From: Mycolicibacterium lacusdiani
GTDB taxonomy: Bacteria > Actinomycetota > Actinomycetes > Mycobacteriales > Mycobacteriaceae
Direction of reading: 5' to 3'
DNA: 64,000 bases
NCBI RefSeq assembly: GCF_021916785.1
Contig: NZ_JAKCFC010000001.1
Coordinates: forward strand, 1-64,000
Numbering within the stretch: position 1 is the first letter of the stretch; each line of letters starts with the position of its first letter. The position numbers were made by a program, and so were the translations under genes. The notes beneath the pieces are model-generated. The model was not told the origin of the DNA, did no database searches, and was given only the letters and a program-made list of their open reading frames with translations. This document shows positions 29,245 to 39,620 of the stretch, one piece after another.

Positions 29245-30489
29245 CTAGTCGTCGCTAGTGGTCGACGGCTCGAAAGGTGTGTACCACCACCATTGGGCCT
29301 GTTCGCCCAGCGGCCCGGCGCAGGGCGGGACTGCCGGTGGTGGAGTGGTCGGCGGGCGGGCCAAGGAGGCGCTGGTGAGTAGTCGGCCGGTTTCATCGGT
29401 GACGGAGAGTCGCGATGCGGGTCCGGTGAGGGTCAGTCCGCCCCGGTGGTGAAGTCGGTGGTGGTAGGGGCACAGCAGCACCAGATTCTCCAGCTCGGTG
29501 AGGCCACCATTCTCCCAGTGCACGAGATGGTGGGCGTGCAGTCCGCGGGTCGCCCCGCAGCCGGGGACCACGCAGCAGCGGTCGCGGTGTTCGAGTGCGC
29601 GACGCAGCCGGCGGCTGATGGTGCGGGTGGTCCGTCCGGAGCCGATGACCTGACCGCGGCGTTCGAACCAGACCTCGCAGGTGGTGTCGCAGAGCAGGTA
29701 TCGGCGCTCGTCATCGGTGAGCAGCGGGCCCAGGTGAAGTGCGGCGGGCTTCTCGACGTCGACGTGTACGACGACGGTGGTGTGTTGTCCGTGGGGGCGA
29801 CGCGCCACCTCGGCATCCCAGCCGGCCGTGACCAGGGCCATGAAGGCATCGACGGTGCCCGGCATCGGCGGAGCCTGCTGACCTACCTTCGTGCTGGTTT
29901 CGCGGTCGTGTCGCCAGTCGGTGACCAGCGCGTCGAGATGTGACTGCACGGCGGCATCCACGATCCCGGATTCGTCGTGGGGCAGGGTGATTCGCCAGGT
30001 GGTGGAGTGCTCGGTGCTGGCCTTGGTGACCGAGCGCGGTGTCTCCGGTTTGGGCTCGGGTTCGGGCCGGGGTTCGAGCTTGACCGCCGTGCGTAGCTGG
30101 GTGACCGTGGCAACGGCGGCGAGGTCGACGTAGTGGTCGTCTGAGCCGTCGGCGGCCCGTTCGGCGATGACCCCGACCTGGTCGAGGGAGAGCCGGCCGT
30201 CGCGCAGGCCCGCCACGCACCGGGGGAAGTGCTCGGCGCGCTGGGCGATCGCGACGACGGTTTCGGCGTTGCGCGGTGCGATCCCGGTCTTCCAGGCAAC
30301 CAGGGCGGCGATGGAGCGCACGCCCGTGGCGCCCCAGAGTTGGTCTTCGTCGATCTCGGCGACGATGTCCACGATGCGTCCGTCGATCGCGTTGCGCTGA
30401 CCGGTCAACTCGGCCAACTCGTCGAACAACACGTCCAGACGCTCAGCCGGAGTGGCTTGCGTGGCCAAAGGTGTTGCCGTCGTGGGCAT
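29245..30489 (-). CDS. DUF222 / 13E12-repeat family HNH endonuclease-like protein
   Basis: 414 aa. The N-terminal helical DUF222 domain (about 10-300) precedes a C-terminal HNH motif with zinc Cys (CCVVPGC) then AHHLVHWENGG and LCPYHHRLHH. The family is a multi-copy, mobile-like repeat in mycobacteria (REP13E12). Its biological role is unresolved; nuclease activity is expected from the motif. The C-terminal tail is Pro-rich. I found no flanking direct repeats or recombinase. Confidence 0.88.
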   Translation of the reverse strand: MPTTATPLATQATPAERLDVLFDELAELTGQRNAIDGRIVDIVAEIDEDQLWGATGVRSIAALVAWKTGIAPRNAETVVAIAQRAEHFPRCVAGLRDGRLSLDQVGVIAERAADGSDDHYVDLAAVATVTQLRTAVKLEPRPEPEPKPETPRSVTKASTEHSTTWRITLPHDESGIVDAAVQSHLDALVTDWRHDRETSTKVGQQAPPMPGTVDAFMALVTAGWDAEVARRPHGQHTTVVVHVDVEKPAALHLGPLLTDDERRYLLCDTTCEVWFERRGQVIGSGRTTRTISRRLRRALEHRDRCCVVPGCGATRGLHAHHLVHWENGGLTELENLVLLCPYHHRLHHRGGLTLTGPASRLSVTDETGRLLTSASLARPPTTPPPAVPPCAGPLGEQAQWWWYTPFEPSTTSDD

Positions 30490-30565
30490 GACATCATCAT
30501 CGCAGAGGGGTCCGACAACTCTGGGCGATGCGCGAGGCGCCGAGATTGGCGGCTCCTGGACCCGT

Positions 30566-32701
30566 CTACTCCGCTGGCGTCACGTCCGCGCCAGAACCCT
30601 TGATCGACGCCTTGGCGCGCTTCTCGGCCCGGACTGCTCTGGTGCCGCGCACGAACCCGGTCGCCGAGACCGCAGCCGCCATCAGTGCGGCCTCGCCACC
30701 GACGAACGGATGGAAGCCGACGCCGGCGCCGCCACGGCCCTTCACCGGGATGTCGGCGACTTCGGTGACCTTCCAGGCCTTCTCGGAGACCGACAGGATG
30801 GCCTCGCCGTTGCCACACGTGAGCGGCAGGGCCGCGATGACCTCGTCGCCGTCACCGGCCAGCTTGACCCCGGCGACGCCGTTGCCCGCGGCGCCCTGCG
30901 GATTCACGGCGGCGGGATCGATGCGCAACACCTTCCCGCGGCGCGTCACCAGCGCCAGATGGGAGCCCGGCGCCAGCACCCCCGATCGCAGCAGCCCGGT
31001 GATGTCGGGTGCCACGGGGATGTCGCGGATCTTGTACGGCAACCCGTTGCCGTTGGTGAACTTCACCCGGCCGTCGGTCCACACCGCCCAGCCGAGGCCC
31101 GAGGTGAGCAGATCACCGTGGCTGTCGGAGAACACGCCGCGGTCGTCGAGCCGCCACGCGGCGTTGACCCTGCGCTCGCGGGCATCCTCGTCGGAACTCG
31201 ACACGGTGGGAGTGGCCTCGGAGTCCAGCACGGTGCGTCGGTCGAACTCGGGGCCCTTGAACAGCTTTGCGGTCTCGACGAGTTCGTCGTCGATGACCTT
31301 GCGGCGTGCATCGGGGTTGGACACCAGTTCGGTGAGCTCGAGGAACTCGGCGTCCAGCTTCTCCGCCTCGGCCTGCAACTCGATGACGTCGAGCCTGGTC
31401 AACCGTCGCAATTGAAGCGCCAAAACGTAATCGGCCTGTACGGCGTCGATGGCGAACCGGTCCTGCAGCCCCTGGCGGGCCTCGTCGACGGTGTCGGATC
31501 CGCGGATCACGGCGACCGCGGCGTCGATGTCGAGGTGGATGGTCATCAGGCCGGAGACCAGATGGCGCCGTGCCGAGACCTTCTCGAGTCGATGCTCGCT
31601 GCGACGCAACACGACTGAATCGCGCAGGTGCAAGAAGGCCGAGATCAATTCGCGCACCGACCACCAGCGCGGCACCCGGTCCTCGTCGAGGGCGACCAGG
31701 CTGGCGGCGAACGAGCCCTCCAGCGGGGTCAAGGCGAGCAGCTGTTCGCGAATCTGCTCGGCATTGTGGCCGCGCTTGGCGGTGACGACGATCCGCAGGC
31801 CGTTGCGCCGGTCGGTGAGATCCGACATGTCGGCGACGCCGGCCAGCTCGCCCGACTCGACCAGCGCCCGAATGCGTTCCTGGACGGTCTGGCTCGCCAC
31901 GCCCGGTGGTAGCTCGGTGATGATGACGTTCTTGCCGTCCACCGACACCGTGCCGCGCACGGTGAACAGTCCACGGCCGGTGGTGATGTACTCGCGCAGT
32001 CCGGCGCTGCCGACCACGGTGGCGCCGCAACCCCAGTCCGGGCCGGGGATGAGCTTCACCAACCGGTCGTCGGTCATGTTCGGTGTCTTCAGCAGCGCCC
32101 GGCAGGCGGCCATGATCTCGCGGGGGTTGTGCGCAGGCACCTTGGTGGCCCACCCCTCGGCGATGCCGACGGCGCCATTGCACAGGAGGACCGGCCACCG
32201 CGCCGGCAGCACCGTCGGTTCGACCCATTCGCCGTCGAAGGTCTGCACCATCGGGACGGCGTGGTCGTCGAGTTCGGCGGTCAACGCGGCACCGGGTGCC
32301 GAGAGCCGCATCTCGGTGTAGCGGTCGGCGGCGGGAATGTCGCCCTGGATGCGGGGGAAGGCGCCCTGACCGTCGATGACCTTCACGCGCTGGAACTCCG
32401 CGGCCATCAGCGCGGCCGCGCCGTACATCGACGCTCCGCCGTGGGGATGCAGGTTGCCGGTGACGGCCGAGCAGACCTTGGACGACTTCTGCGGCTTGTT
32501 TCCCGGCAGCAGCCTGGACTCGTGCATTTGATACAGCAGCCGGCGCTGGCCGGGCTTGAGCCCGTCGAAGGCCGACGGGATGGCACGGTCGCTGACGCTG
32601 TAGAGCGCGAACGTCAGCTGGTAGTGGTTCCAGTAGTCGTCGGCACTCTGGTCGAGCACCAGGTCGGGGTTCTGCTCGGGAACGTCGAGGGTGGCGGTCA
32701 C
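30566..32701 (-). CDS. Type II topoisomerase subunit A (GyrA/ParC-like, second enzyme)
   Basis: 711 aa. The breakage-reunion domain includes LKPGQRRLLYQM and PHGGASMYGA, with the catalytic Arg127-Tyr128 in ADRYTEMRL. The C-terminal part is a beta-pinwheel-like region without an obvious GyrA box, so it is more ParC-like. The GTG start has AGGAG upstream and lies 13 nt after the partner subunit. Fast-growing mycobacteria carry an atypical type II enzyme besides gyrase (reported from M. smegmatis as TopoN/TopoM); this pair is very likely its orthologue. Substrate preference is not deducible here. Confidence 0.88.
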   Translation of the reverse strand: MTATLDVPEQNPDLVLDQSADDYWNHYQLTFALYSVSDRAIPSAFDGLKPGQRRLLYQMHESRLLPGNKPQKSSKVCSAVTGNLHPHGGASMYGAAALMAAEFQRVKVIDGQGAFPRIQGDIPAADRYTEMRLSAPGAALTAELDDHAVPMVQTFDGEWVEPTVLPARWPVLLCNGAVGIAEGWATKVPAHNPREIMAACRALLKTPNMTDDRLVKLIPGPDWGCGATVVGSAGLREYITTGRGLFTVRGTVSVDGKNVIITELPPGVASQTVQERIRALVESGELAGVADMSDLTDRRNGLRIVVTAKRGHNAEQIREQLLALTPLEGSFAASLVALDEDRVPRWWSVRELISAFLHLRDSVVLRRSEHRLEKVSARRHLVSGLMTIHLDIDAAVAVIRGSDTVDEARQGLQDRFAIDAVQADYVLALQLRRLTRLDVIELQAEAEKLDAEFLELTELVSNPDARRKVIDDELVETAKLFKGPEFDRRTVLDSEATPTVSSSDEDARERRVNAAWRLDDRGVFSDSHGDLLTSGLGWAVWTDGRVKFTNGNGLPYKIRDIPVAPDITGLLRSGVLAPGSHLALVTRRGKVLRIDPAAVNPQGAAGNGVAGVKLAGDGDEVIAALPLTCGNGEAILSVSEKAWKVTEVADIPVKGRGGAGVGFHPFVGGEAALMAAAVSATGFVRGTRAVRAEKRAKASIKGSGADVTPAE

Positions 32702-32714
32702 GGTCGTCGTACTC

Positions 32715-34748
32715 CTAGGTCAGATCGAGAGCAGCGGTGTCGACGCGGGAGGCGACGTCGGCCATCCACGTCCGCCTGCCCTCGGGCGGCCCGCCGAACA
32801 ACGTGTGGTGCAGTTTCGGATCGCCGTCGTCGAGGTGGACCCGGATCACGGTGCGGCGCTGTGGATCCAGCACGGTGTTCCAGAAGTCGTCGGCGTCCAT
32901 CTCGCCGAGGCCCTTGTTGCGCTGCACCTCCACCTTGCGCCTGGAGGTGGCGCGCAGCTGGGTCACGGCGGCGTCGCGCTCGGACTCGTCCTGGCAGTAG
33001 ATCCGCTCCTGGCCGTCCTTGACCACGAACAGCGGCGGCAACGTCACGTACACCATCCCGGCCTTAACGAGCGGACGGTAGAAGTCCAGGAACATCGAGA
33101 TGAGGCTGGAGTTGATGTTCCCGCCGTCGGGGTCGGCGTCGGAGGCAAACAGGATCCGGTCGTACCGGCAGGACTCCGGGTCGCAGTTGTCGCGCACCCC
33201 GCAGCCCAGGATGCGTTCGATCGAGTCGAATTCGTCCTTGATCCGCGCCTTGCTCAGCGTGAACCCGTAGACGTTGGGCGGCTTGCCCTTCAGCGGAAAG
33301 GCTGCCTGGAAGGTGGCGTCGCGCGCGGCCTTGATGGTGCCCAGCGCGGAATCGCCCTCGCAGAGGAACAGCTCGGCACCCGAGCCGCGTCCGGTCTCGC
33401 GGCTGGGCAGCAGCTTCGGCGGCAGGGACAGGTTCGTCCCGAGACCCTTGGCCTTCGACGCCGCCCGGGAGCGGGCCTTGGCGCCCTCGGCGCTGCGTCG
33501 CGCCCTGGCGGCCTCCAGCGCGAGCTTCGTCCATAGCGATACCGTGTCGCCGTTGCCGGGGTTGGCGGCCCAGATGGTGACGCTGCGCGCCACGTCCGGT
33601 GCCATCGCGACGTTCAGCGAGCGCGACGACACCGCGGTCTTGGCCTGCGAGTCCCACGACACGTCGGGCGCCCGGGTGTCCACGGCGAGCGCGGTCACCG
33701 CCGCGAAGTCCTGCGCCTCGGGACCCTCTTCCCCCTTGGCCAGTCCCAGGTCGCGGATGCGGGAGGCGCGATCGGCCAGAGCCTCGGAGAGTCCCTTCAC
33801 CGCTGCGGTGAGGTGCGATCCGCCGCCGGGGGTGCGCACGGTGTTGCAGAACGCGGCGACGGTGACCGGCTCGGCGGGGCCTGCCGTCAGGGACCAGCGG
33901 AACGGCGTCGGCCCCCGGCCGGTGGTGTACTCGCCACGGCCCTCGACGACCGCGCGCACGCCGGGTACCGGGGTTCCGGCCGCGACGCAGACGAGGTCCA
34001 GGAGGGTGTCGGTGCCCCACGGACCGCGGAACGGCTCGAGCAGTTCTGGCCTGACCTCGTCGCCGGGCCAGCCCTCGTCGACGACGAACAGGTGCACGCC
34101 GGGGGACATGCGTGCCGCCGCGTGGGCCCGCAGCAGCACCTCGTTGACGTCGATGCCGGAATCCGGCACCACGGTCGCGTCGAACAGAATCCGAACGGTG
34201 GTGCCGTGCGCGTCGGGCTTGCGGTTGGCAGTACCGCGCAGCTTCTGGGTGTCGGCGCGGGTGAACGGGGCGTCGGGGTCGAAGTCCTTGCCGTCGAACA
34301 CGCCCGGGTAGCCGCCGCCAAAGCTCTGCAGGTAGGTCTTGCCTGCGCGGCGCACCGTCACGTCGGTGCGCGCGGAGATGAACACCGCTGCGGCTGCCCC
34401 GATTCCGTTCAGCCCGGCACCGGTGCTCGTAGCGTCGACGTGTGCGGAGAACTTGCCGCCGGCCCGTGCCGTGCCGAGGGTCTTGACGATGCCGTTCTTG
34501 CCGTTCACCGGGTCGGAGTCGACCGGAAGGCCGCGGCCGTCGTCGGCGACGCTGACCGATCCGTCGGCGTGCAGGGTGATCATGACGGTCGATCCACCGT
34601 TGCCGGGGTCGGCGACCTCTTCGATCGCATTGTCGACGATCTCGCGCAGCGCGGTGTTGAGGACGTCAAGACCGAGGTTGACCGCCGGCCGCAGGCGTGT
34701 GTGCTGGACATCGTCGAGTTCGGTGATGTCGGCGGCGGTGTAGGCCAC
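32715..34748 (-). CDS. Type II topoisomerase subunit B (GyrB/ParE-like, second enzyme)
   Basis: 677 aa. The GHKL ATPase has EIVDNAIEEVADPG, DDGRGLPVD and a divergent lid GAGLNGIGAAAAVF in place of the usual GLHGVGAS. The transducer follows; TOPRIM has LCEGDSALG, PLKGKPPN and DADPDGG, and the tail has QRNKGLGEMDADDFW. GTG at 34748 is chosen for GGAAGGGG upstream and because VAYTAADITELDD begins the family domain. Longer upstream frame rejected. First gene of a two-gene operon with the A subunit. Confidence 0.87.
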   Translation of the reverse strand: MAYTAADITELDDVQHTRLRPAVNLGLDVLNTALREIVDNAIEEVADPGNGGSTVMITLHADGSVSVADDGRGLPVDSDPVNGKNGIVKTLGTARAGGKFSAHVDATSTGAGLNGIGAAAAVFISARTDVTVRRAGKTYLQSFGGGYPGVFDGKDFDPDAPFTRADTQKLRGTANRKPDAHGTTVRILFDATVVPDSGIDVNEVLLRAHAAARMSPGVHLFVVDEGWPGDEVRPELLEPFRGPWGTDTLLDLVCVAAGTPVPGVRAVVEGRGEYTTGRGPTPFRWSLTAGPAEPVTVAAFCNTVRTPGGGSHLTAAVKGLSEALADRASRIRDLGLAKGEEGPEAQDFAAVTALAVDTRAPDVSWDSQAKTAVSSRSLNVAMAPDVARSVTIWAANPGNGDTVSLWTKLALEAARARRSAEGAKARSRAASKAKGLGTNLSLPPKLLPSRETGRGSGAELFLCEGDSALGTIKAARDATFQAAFPLKGKPPNVYGFTLSKARIKDEFDSIERILGCGVRDNCDPESCRYDRILFASDADPDGGNINSSLISMFLDFYRPLVKAGMVYVTLPPLFVVKDGQERIYCQDESERDAAVTQLRATSRRKVEVQRNKGLGEMDADDFWNTVLDPQRRTVIRVHLDDGDPKLHHTLFGGPPEGRRTWMADVASRVDTAALDLT

Positions 34749-34885
34749 TGCTCGCCCCTTCCATCGGTCATGGGTGTGCCGCAGGAATGGTAGACGCCGA
34801 GTCGGACATCTTCGCGCAGGCGTGGCGGGTGGAGTCCGGCGCCAGTGGCAGCGGCCTCGACGAAAGACGTTGTCGGGACCAGACC

Positions 34886-35245
34886 CTACTTGCAGCAGTT
34901 CGGGTCCAGCACCGCGCACAGAGCGACGATCGCATCACGGTGAGGCCGGTGATAGACGTTCATGCCGCGTCGGTCGGACTCGACGAGTCCGGCGCGACGC
35001 AACTGCGTGAGGTGGTGACTGACGGTCGACTCGGACAAGCCGAGAACGTGTGCGAGATCGCCGCTGTTCTCCTCTCCGGATGGAGAGCTGAACAGGAACG
35101 ACAGGATCTTCACCCGCGCTGGATCGGCCAGGGCCTTGAGCCGTAACGCGACCTGCAGGGCATCGTCGTCGTTCATCGGCCCAGCAGCGACCGGCGCGCA
35201 GCAGACCGGCGAGGACATGTCGATGGTCGGCAGCGTCTTGGGCAC
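34886..35245 (-). CDS. ArsR/SmtB-family metal(loid)-responsive repressor
   Basis: 119 aa winged-helix protein: LRLKALADPARVKIL and the recognition region LSESTVSHHLTQLRRAGLVES. An N-terminal Cys15-Cys16 pair (SPVCCAP) and a C-terminal pair (DPNCCK) are possible thiolate ligands. The classical alpha-3 ELCVCDL motif is replaced by ENSGDL, so sensing must use other Cys; corynebacterial ArsR also uses Cys15/Cys16. GTG at 35245. A perfect TTGAC-N4-GTCAA operator lies 22 nt upstream, so it is likely autoregulated. No arsenic or metal pump is adjacent. Confidence 0.85.
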   Translation of the reverse strand: MPKTLPTIDMSSPVCCAPVAAGPMNDDDALQVALRLKALADPARVKILSFLFSSPSGEENSGDLAHVLGLSESTVSHHLTQLRRAGLVESDRRGMNVYHRPHRDAIVALCAVLDPNCCK

Positions 35246-35267
35246 GACGCCAGTATGGGTTCGCGCA

Positions 35268-35281
35268 TTGACATAAGTCAA
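35268..35281. promoter_or_regulatory. Probable ArsR operator
   Basis: TTGACATAAGTCAA, 5-bp inverted arms with a 4-nt AT-rich centre, 23-36 nt before the arsR start. Its size, AT content and location fit ArsR/SmtB autoregulation. Confidence 0.6.
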
Positions 35282-35431
35282 AGAGGTCTGCAATCTGTAC
35301 TTAGCTCTATTTAGTGAGACCGTCCACGCCGAGATCGCACGCCTCACGGGCGAAGGCCTGTTCACGGACGAAGAGATCGGCACGACCTGCTGCTTCGGTG
35401 TCCGTGAAGACGAGCCCACGCAATGCAGCGT

Positions 35432-36298
35432 TCAGCGCTCCAGCGCGACGATGACGGGAGTCTCTGATCGGCTCACGACCGCAGAACTGACCGAGCCCAG
35501 CGACCCGCCGCGACGTCCGCCCACCACGACCAACTGCGAGTAACGCGACTCGAATGTCAAAGCGTGGGCGGGGACATCGCATACGACACGTAGCTCGACG
35601 TCGACACCGGGACGCTCCTCCCGCCAAGGAGCGAGACGTTCGGCAGTGCGTGCGCGCATCTCCGCCTCGCGGTCATGCCACCGGGCCTCGCCAATCACGG
35701 GCGGGATGCCGACGTCGCTCCATGCATGCACGACAACGAGTTTCGCACCGCGGCGCGAAGCCTCGTCGAATGCCAGGGAAATGGCATCCCCGTTGGCGTC
35801 GGTGTGGTCCACGCCAACCAGCACCGGATCATCGCCGGGCGGGAGAGGACGCTGCGCAGGCAAGGGGATGACCGCGACCGGGCAGTGCGCGCGGTGAATC
35901 ACGGCGGCGCTGACCGAACCCAGCAGCATCCGCCCCGCCGCATGCAGCCCGCGAGTCCCGACGACGATCATCTGGGCCTGCTTCGAGGCGTCGACCAGAC
36001 AGTCCACGGCTGCCCCTTCGAGAACGGCCACGCTGACGCCGTCCATCCCGACAGGATCGCGCTCCGCGCGGAACGCCCCCTCGGCGTCGACGAGAATCCG
36101 TTCGGCGACCTCCCGATCGTTCAGGTGGATACCGCTACGCGGCCCAACGCCACCTTCGAGTCCCGGGGCGAGGGCGTGAACGATGCGAACCGGAGCGCCG
36201 CGCAGCATGCTCTCTCGGGCAGCCCATCGAACTGCCGCAGTGGAATTGGGTGAGTCGTCGACGGCGACGACGATTGGCTCGGCCTCGTGTCGGCCCAT
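35432..36298 (-). CDS. Tandem universal stress protein with damaged second ATP site
   Basis: 288 aa, two Usp domains (about 7-145 and 158-287). Domain 1 has an intact G-x2-G-x9-G-S nucleotide motif (VVVGTRGLHAAGRMLLGS). In domain 2 the loop is shortened by about five residues (VVVGGRRGGSLGSVS), so ATP binding there is doubtful. In M. tuberculosis such tandem Usps (for example Rv2623) are DosR-induced and bind ATP. It lies 60 nt downstream of the HtrA-like protease on the same strand, so they are probably co-transcribed. Confidence 0.88.
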   Translation of the reverse strand: MGRHEAEPIVVAVDDSPNSTAAVRWAARESMLRGAPVRIVHALAPGLEGGVGPRSGIHLNDREVAERILVDAEGAFRAERDPVGMDGVSVAVLEGAAVDCLVDASKQAQMIVVGTRGLHAAGRMLLGSVSAAVIHRAHCPVAVIPLPAQRPLPPGDDPVLVGVDHTDANGDAISLAFDEASRRGAKLVVVHAWSDVGIPPVIGEARWHDREAEMRARTAERLAPWREERPGVDVELRVVCDVPAHALTFESRYSQLVVVGGRRGGSLGSVSSAVVSRSETPVIVALER

Positions 36299-36358
36299 GG
36301 CGTACTCCTCACTCTCGGTTGGCGCGAACGTGGAATTCGGTGAGGCCGGGTCCTGGCG

Positions 36359-37459
36359 TCACTGGACGCCGAGGATCACTCTGGTGGTCTCGACGACACC
36401 CCGTGGATCGACGAAGGTAAGGGTCAGCGAGTCGCCGGGAACCTTGGAATGCAAATAGGCGGTGACGGCGTTGGCGTTCGCGATGCCGCGATCATCGATC
36501 TTCGTGATCAATGCGTCCTCGGGTATGCCCGCGGCATCGGCAGGACCGCCGGGTGCCACGGCGACGACCTTCGCCCCGCGCACCGGGCTGGCACTGACCA
36601 ACTCGACACCCAAGGTGGCATGTACGGCGACGCCGCTCACGGCGAGTTGGCCAGCTATGCGCGCGGCTTGATCGACGGGGATGGCGAACCCAAGTCCGAT
36701 GGATCCACCCGGGCCGTTCACGTAGTCCACGGTCGCAGTCGCGAAGGCGGCGATGAGTCCGACGAGCGCACCGGTCGAGTCAACCAGTGCGCCACCGGAA
36801 CTGCCGGGGTTTATCGCAGCATCGGTCTGGATGGCGTCCAGCACGGCGTCGTCCTGGGTGATGTCGCCGGCGGCCGACACTGGGCGGTGGAGGGCGCTGA
36901 TGATTCCGGAGGTGACGGTTCCGTCCATGCCCAGCGGGGAGCCCACTGCCATGACTTCCTGGCCGACGTGAAGATCCGCCGACGAGCCGAGTGCGATCGG
37001 CAACAGGTGTTCTGCGTCTTCGACGCGAACGACGGCGACGTCACTGGCAGGGTCGCCGCCGACCATGGCGAACGATGCAGTGCGCCCGTCGGAGAACGTG
37101 GCCGTCCTGGTGACTGGGTGGGGACCCGTCGTCAGCTCCTCCGGTACCGCCACGACGTGGTTGTTCGTCATGACGAGTCCGTCGGAGCGGAATATGACGC
37201 CGGAACCCTCGAAGGAAAGCAGGCCCACCGTGGTCTCGAGCTTCACGACGCTCGGCAACACCCGTGTGGCGATCTGCTGAACCGAATCTCCCAGGACGGT
37301 TGCGCCGCGGATGTGGCCCCCGGCAGCGCAGAGAGGGAGGCCCGCCGGGCATACGGTCAGTGCAGTCGCTCCACCCATGAGCGCGGACACCACCGCGACG
37401 ACGACTGCTCCGGTCACCAGGAGTCGCGAAAGAGATGGTAGCCGGGACTGATCGTCCAT
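36359..37459 (-). CDS. HtrA/DegP-family serine protease, membrane-anchored
   Basis: 366 aa. One N-terminal transmembrane anchor (about 12-35) is followed by a trypsin-like domain with His101 (TNNHVV), Asp140 (SDVAVV) and Ser221 (NPGSSGGAL), and a C-terminal PDZ domain (about 270-362, APGGPADAAGIPEDALI). Envelope quality control is the expected role. ATG at 37459 is chosen because AGGGG lies just upstream; ATG at 37483 is the longer alternative. A weak DosR-like site lies about 70 nt upstream. Co-transcribed with a Usp gene. Confidence 0.88.
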   Translation of the reverse strand: MDDQSRLPSLSRLLVTGAVVVAVVSALMGGATALTVCPAGLPLCAAGGHIRGATVLGDSVQQIATRVLPSVVKLETTVGLLSFEGSGVIFRSDGLVMTNNHVVAVPEELTTGPHPVTRTATFSDGRTASFAMVGGDPASDVAVVRVEDAEHLLPIALGSSADLHVGQEVMAVGSPLGMDGTVTSGIISALHRPVSAAGDITQDDAVLDAIQTDAAINPGSSGGALVDSTGALVGLIAAFATATVDYVNGPGGSIGLGFAIPVDQAARIAGQLAVSGVAVHATLGVELVSASPVRGAKVVAVAPGGPADAAGIPEDALITKIDDRGIANANAVTAYLHSKVPGDSLTLTFVDPRGVVETTRVILGVQ

Positions 37460-37526
37460 CAGATCCCCTAAGCCCATGGTCACGTGATCACTACACCTCC
37501 AAACTAAGTCTCAGTCGTCGTGTGCC

Positions 37527-37546
37527 ATAGAGCCCTTCGACCCCGA
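37527..37546 (-). promoter_or_regulatory. Weak DosR-like site upstream of the HtrA-like gene
   Basis: The minus strand reads GGGTCGAAGGGCTC, which matches GGGNCNNNNGNCCC except for one base. It lies 68-87 nt upstream of the protease start. The rest of the 189-nt gap shows no further gene. Confidence 0.35.
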
Positions 37547-37648
37547 TGGCACACCACGAGGTCCTGCCGCTGGGGCCGCACCGTACGAGGTGCCGTCGAA
37601 CGCGCGCGTTCGGTCCACGACGCGTTGACCGCGGTGTCGAGTACGGCG

Positions 37649-39460
<1,812 letters not shown>

Positions 39461-39515
39461 CTAGCCTCGGCGCAAAATGGCGCAATCACATTCACCGATA
39501 ACGCCTCCCGCTCCG

Positions 39516-39535
39516 GTAGGGACTTTGGTCACCGA
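39516..39535 (+). promoter_or_regulatory. DosR box upstream of the broken fadD
   Basis: Contains GGGACTTTGGTCAC; first half-site perfect. Lies 85 nt before the fadD start. The rest of the 226-nt gap to ctaD shows no gene. The same 13-mer GGGACTTTGGTCA recurs at 43939. Confidence 0.7.
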
Positions 39536-39620
39536 TGGCCCGAAGGGATGTGTCGACCGGCCCATGACGGCCCACACTGAGGGTTGAGGAATTCCTGTTG
39601 CGCGTGACCACGAGGACGTG

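Noticed and set aside
29245..30489. 13E12 HNH gene as an active mobile element with ends
   Set aside because: No flanking direct repeats or inverted ends are visible; it is annotated only as a gene of a repetitive family.
36330..36356. DosR-like GGGTCCTGGCGTCA before the Usp at 35432
   Set aside because: The essential central G is displaced, and the Usp gene is probably transcribed from the protease promoter.
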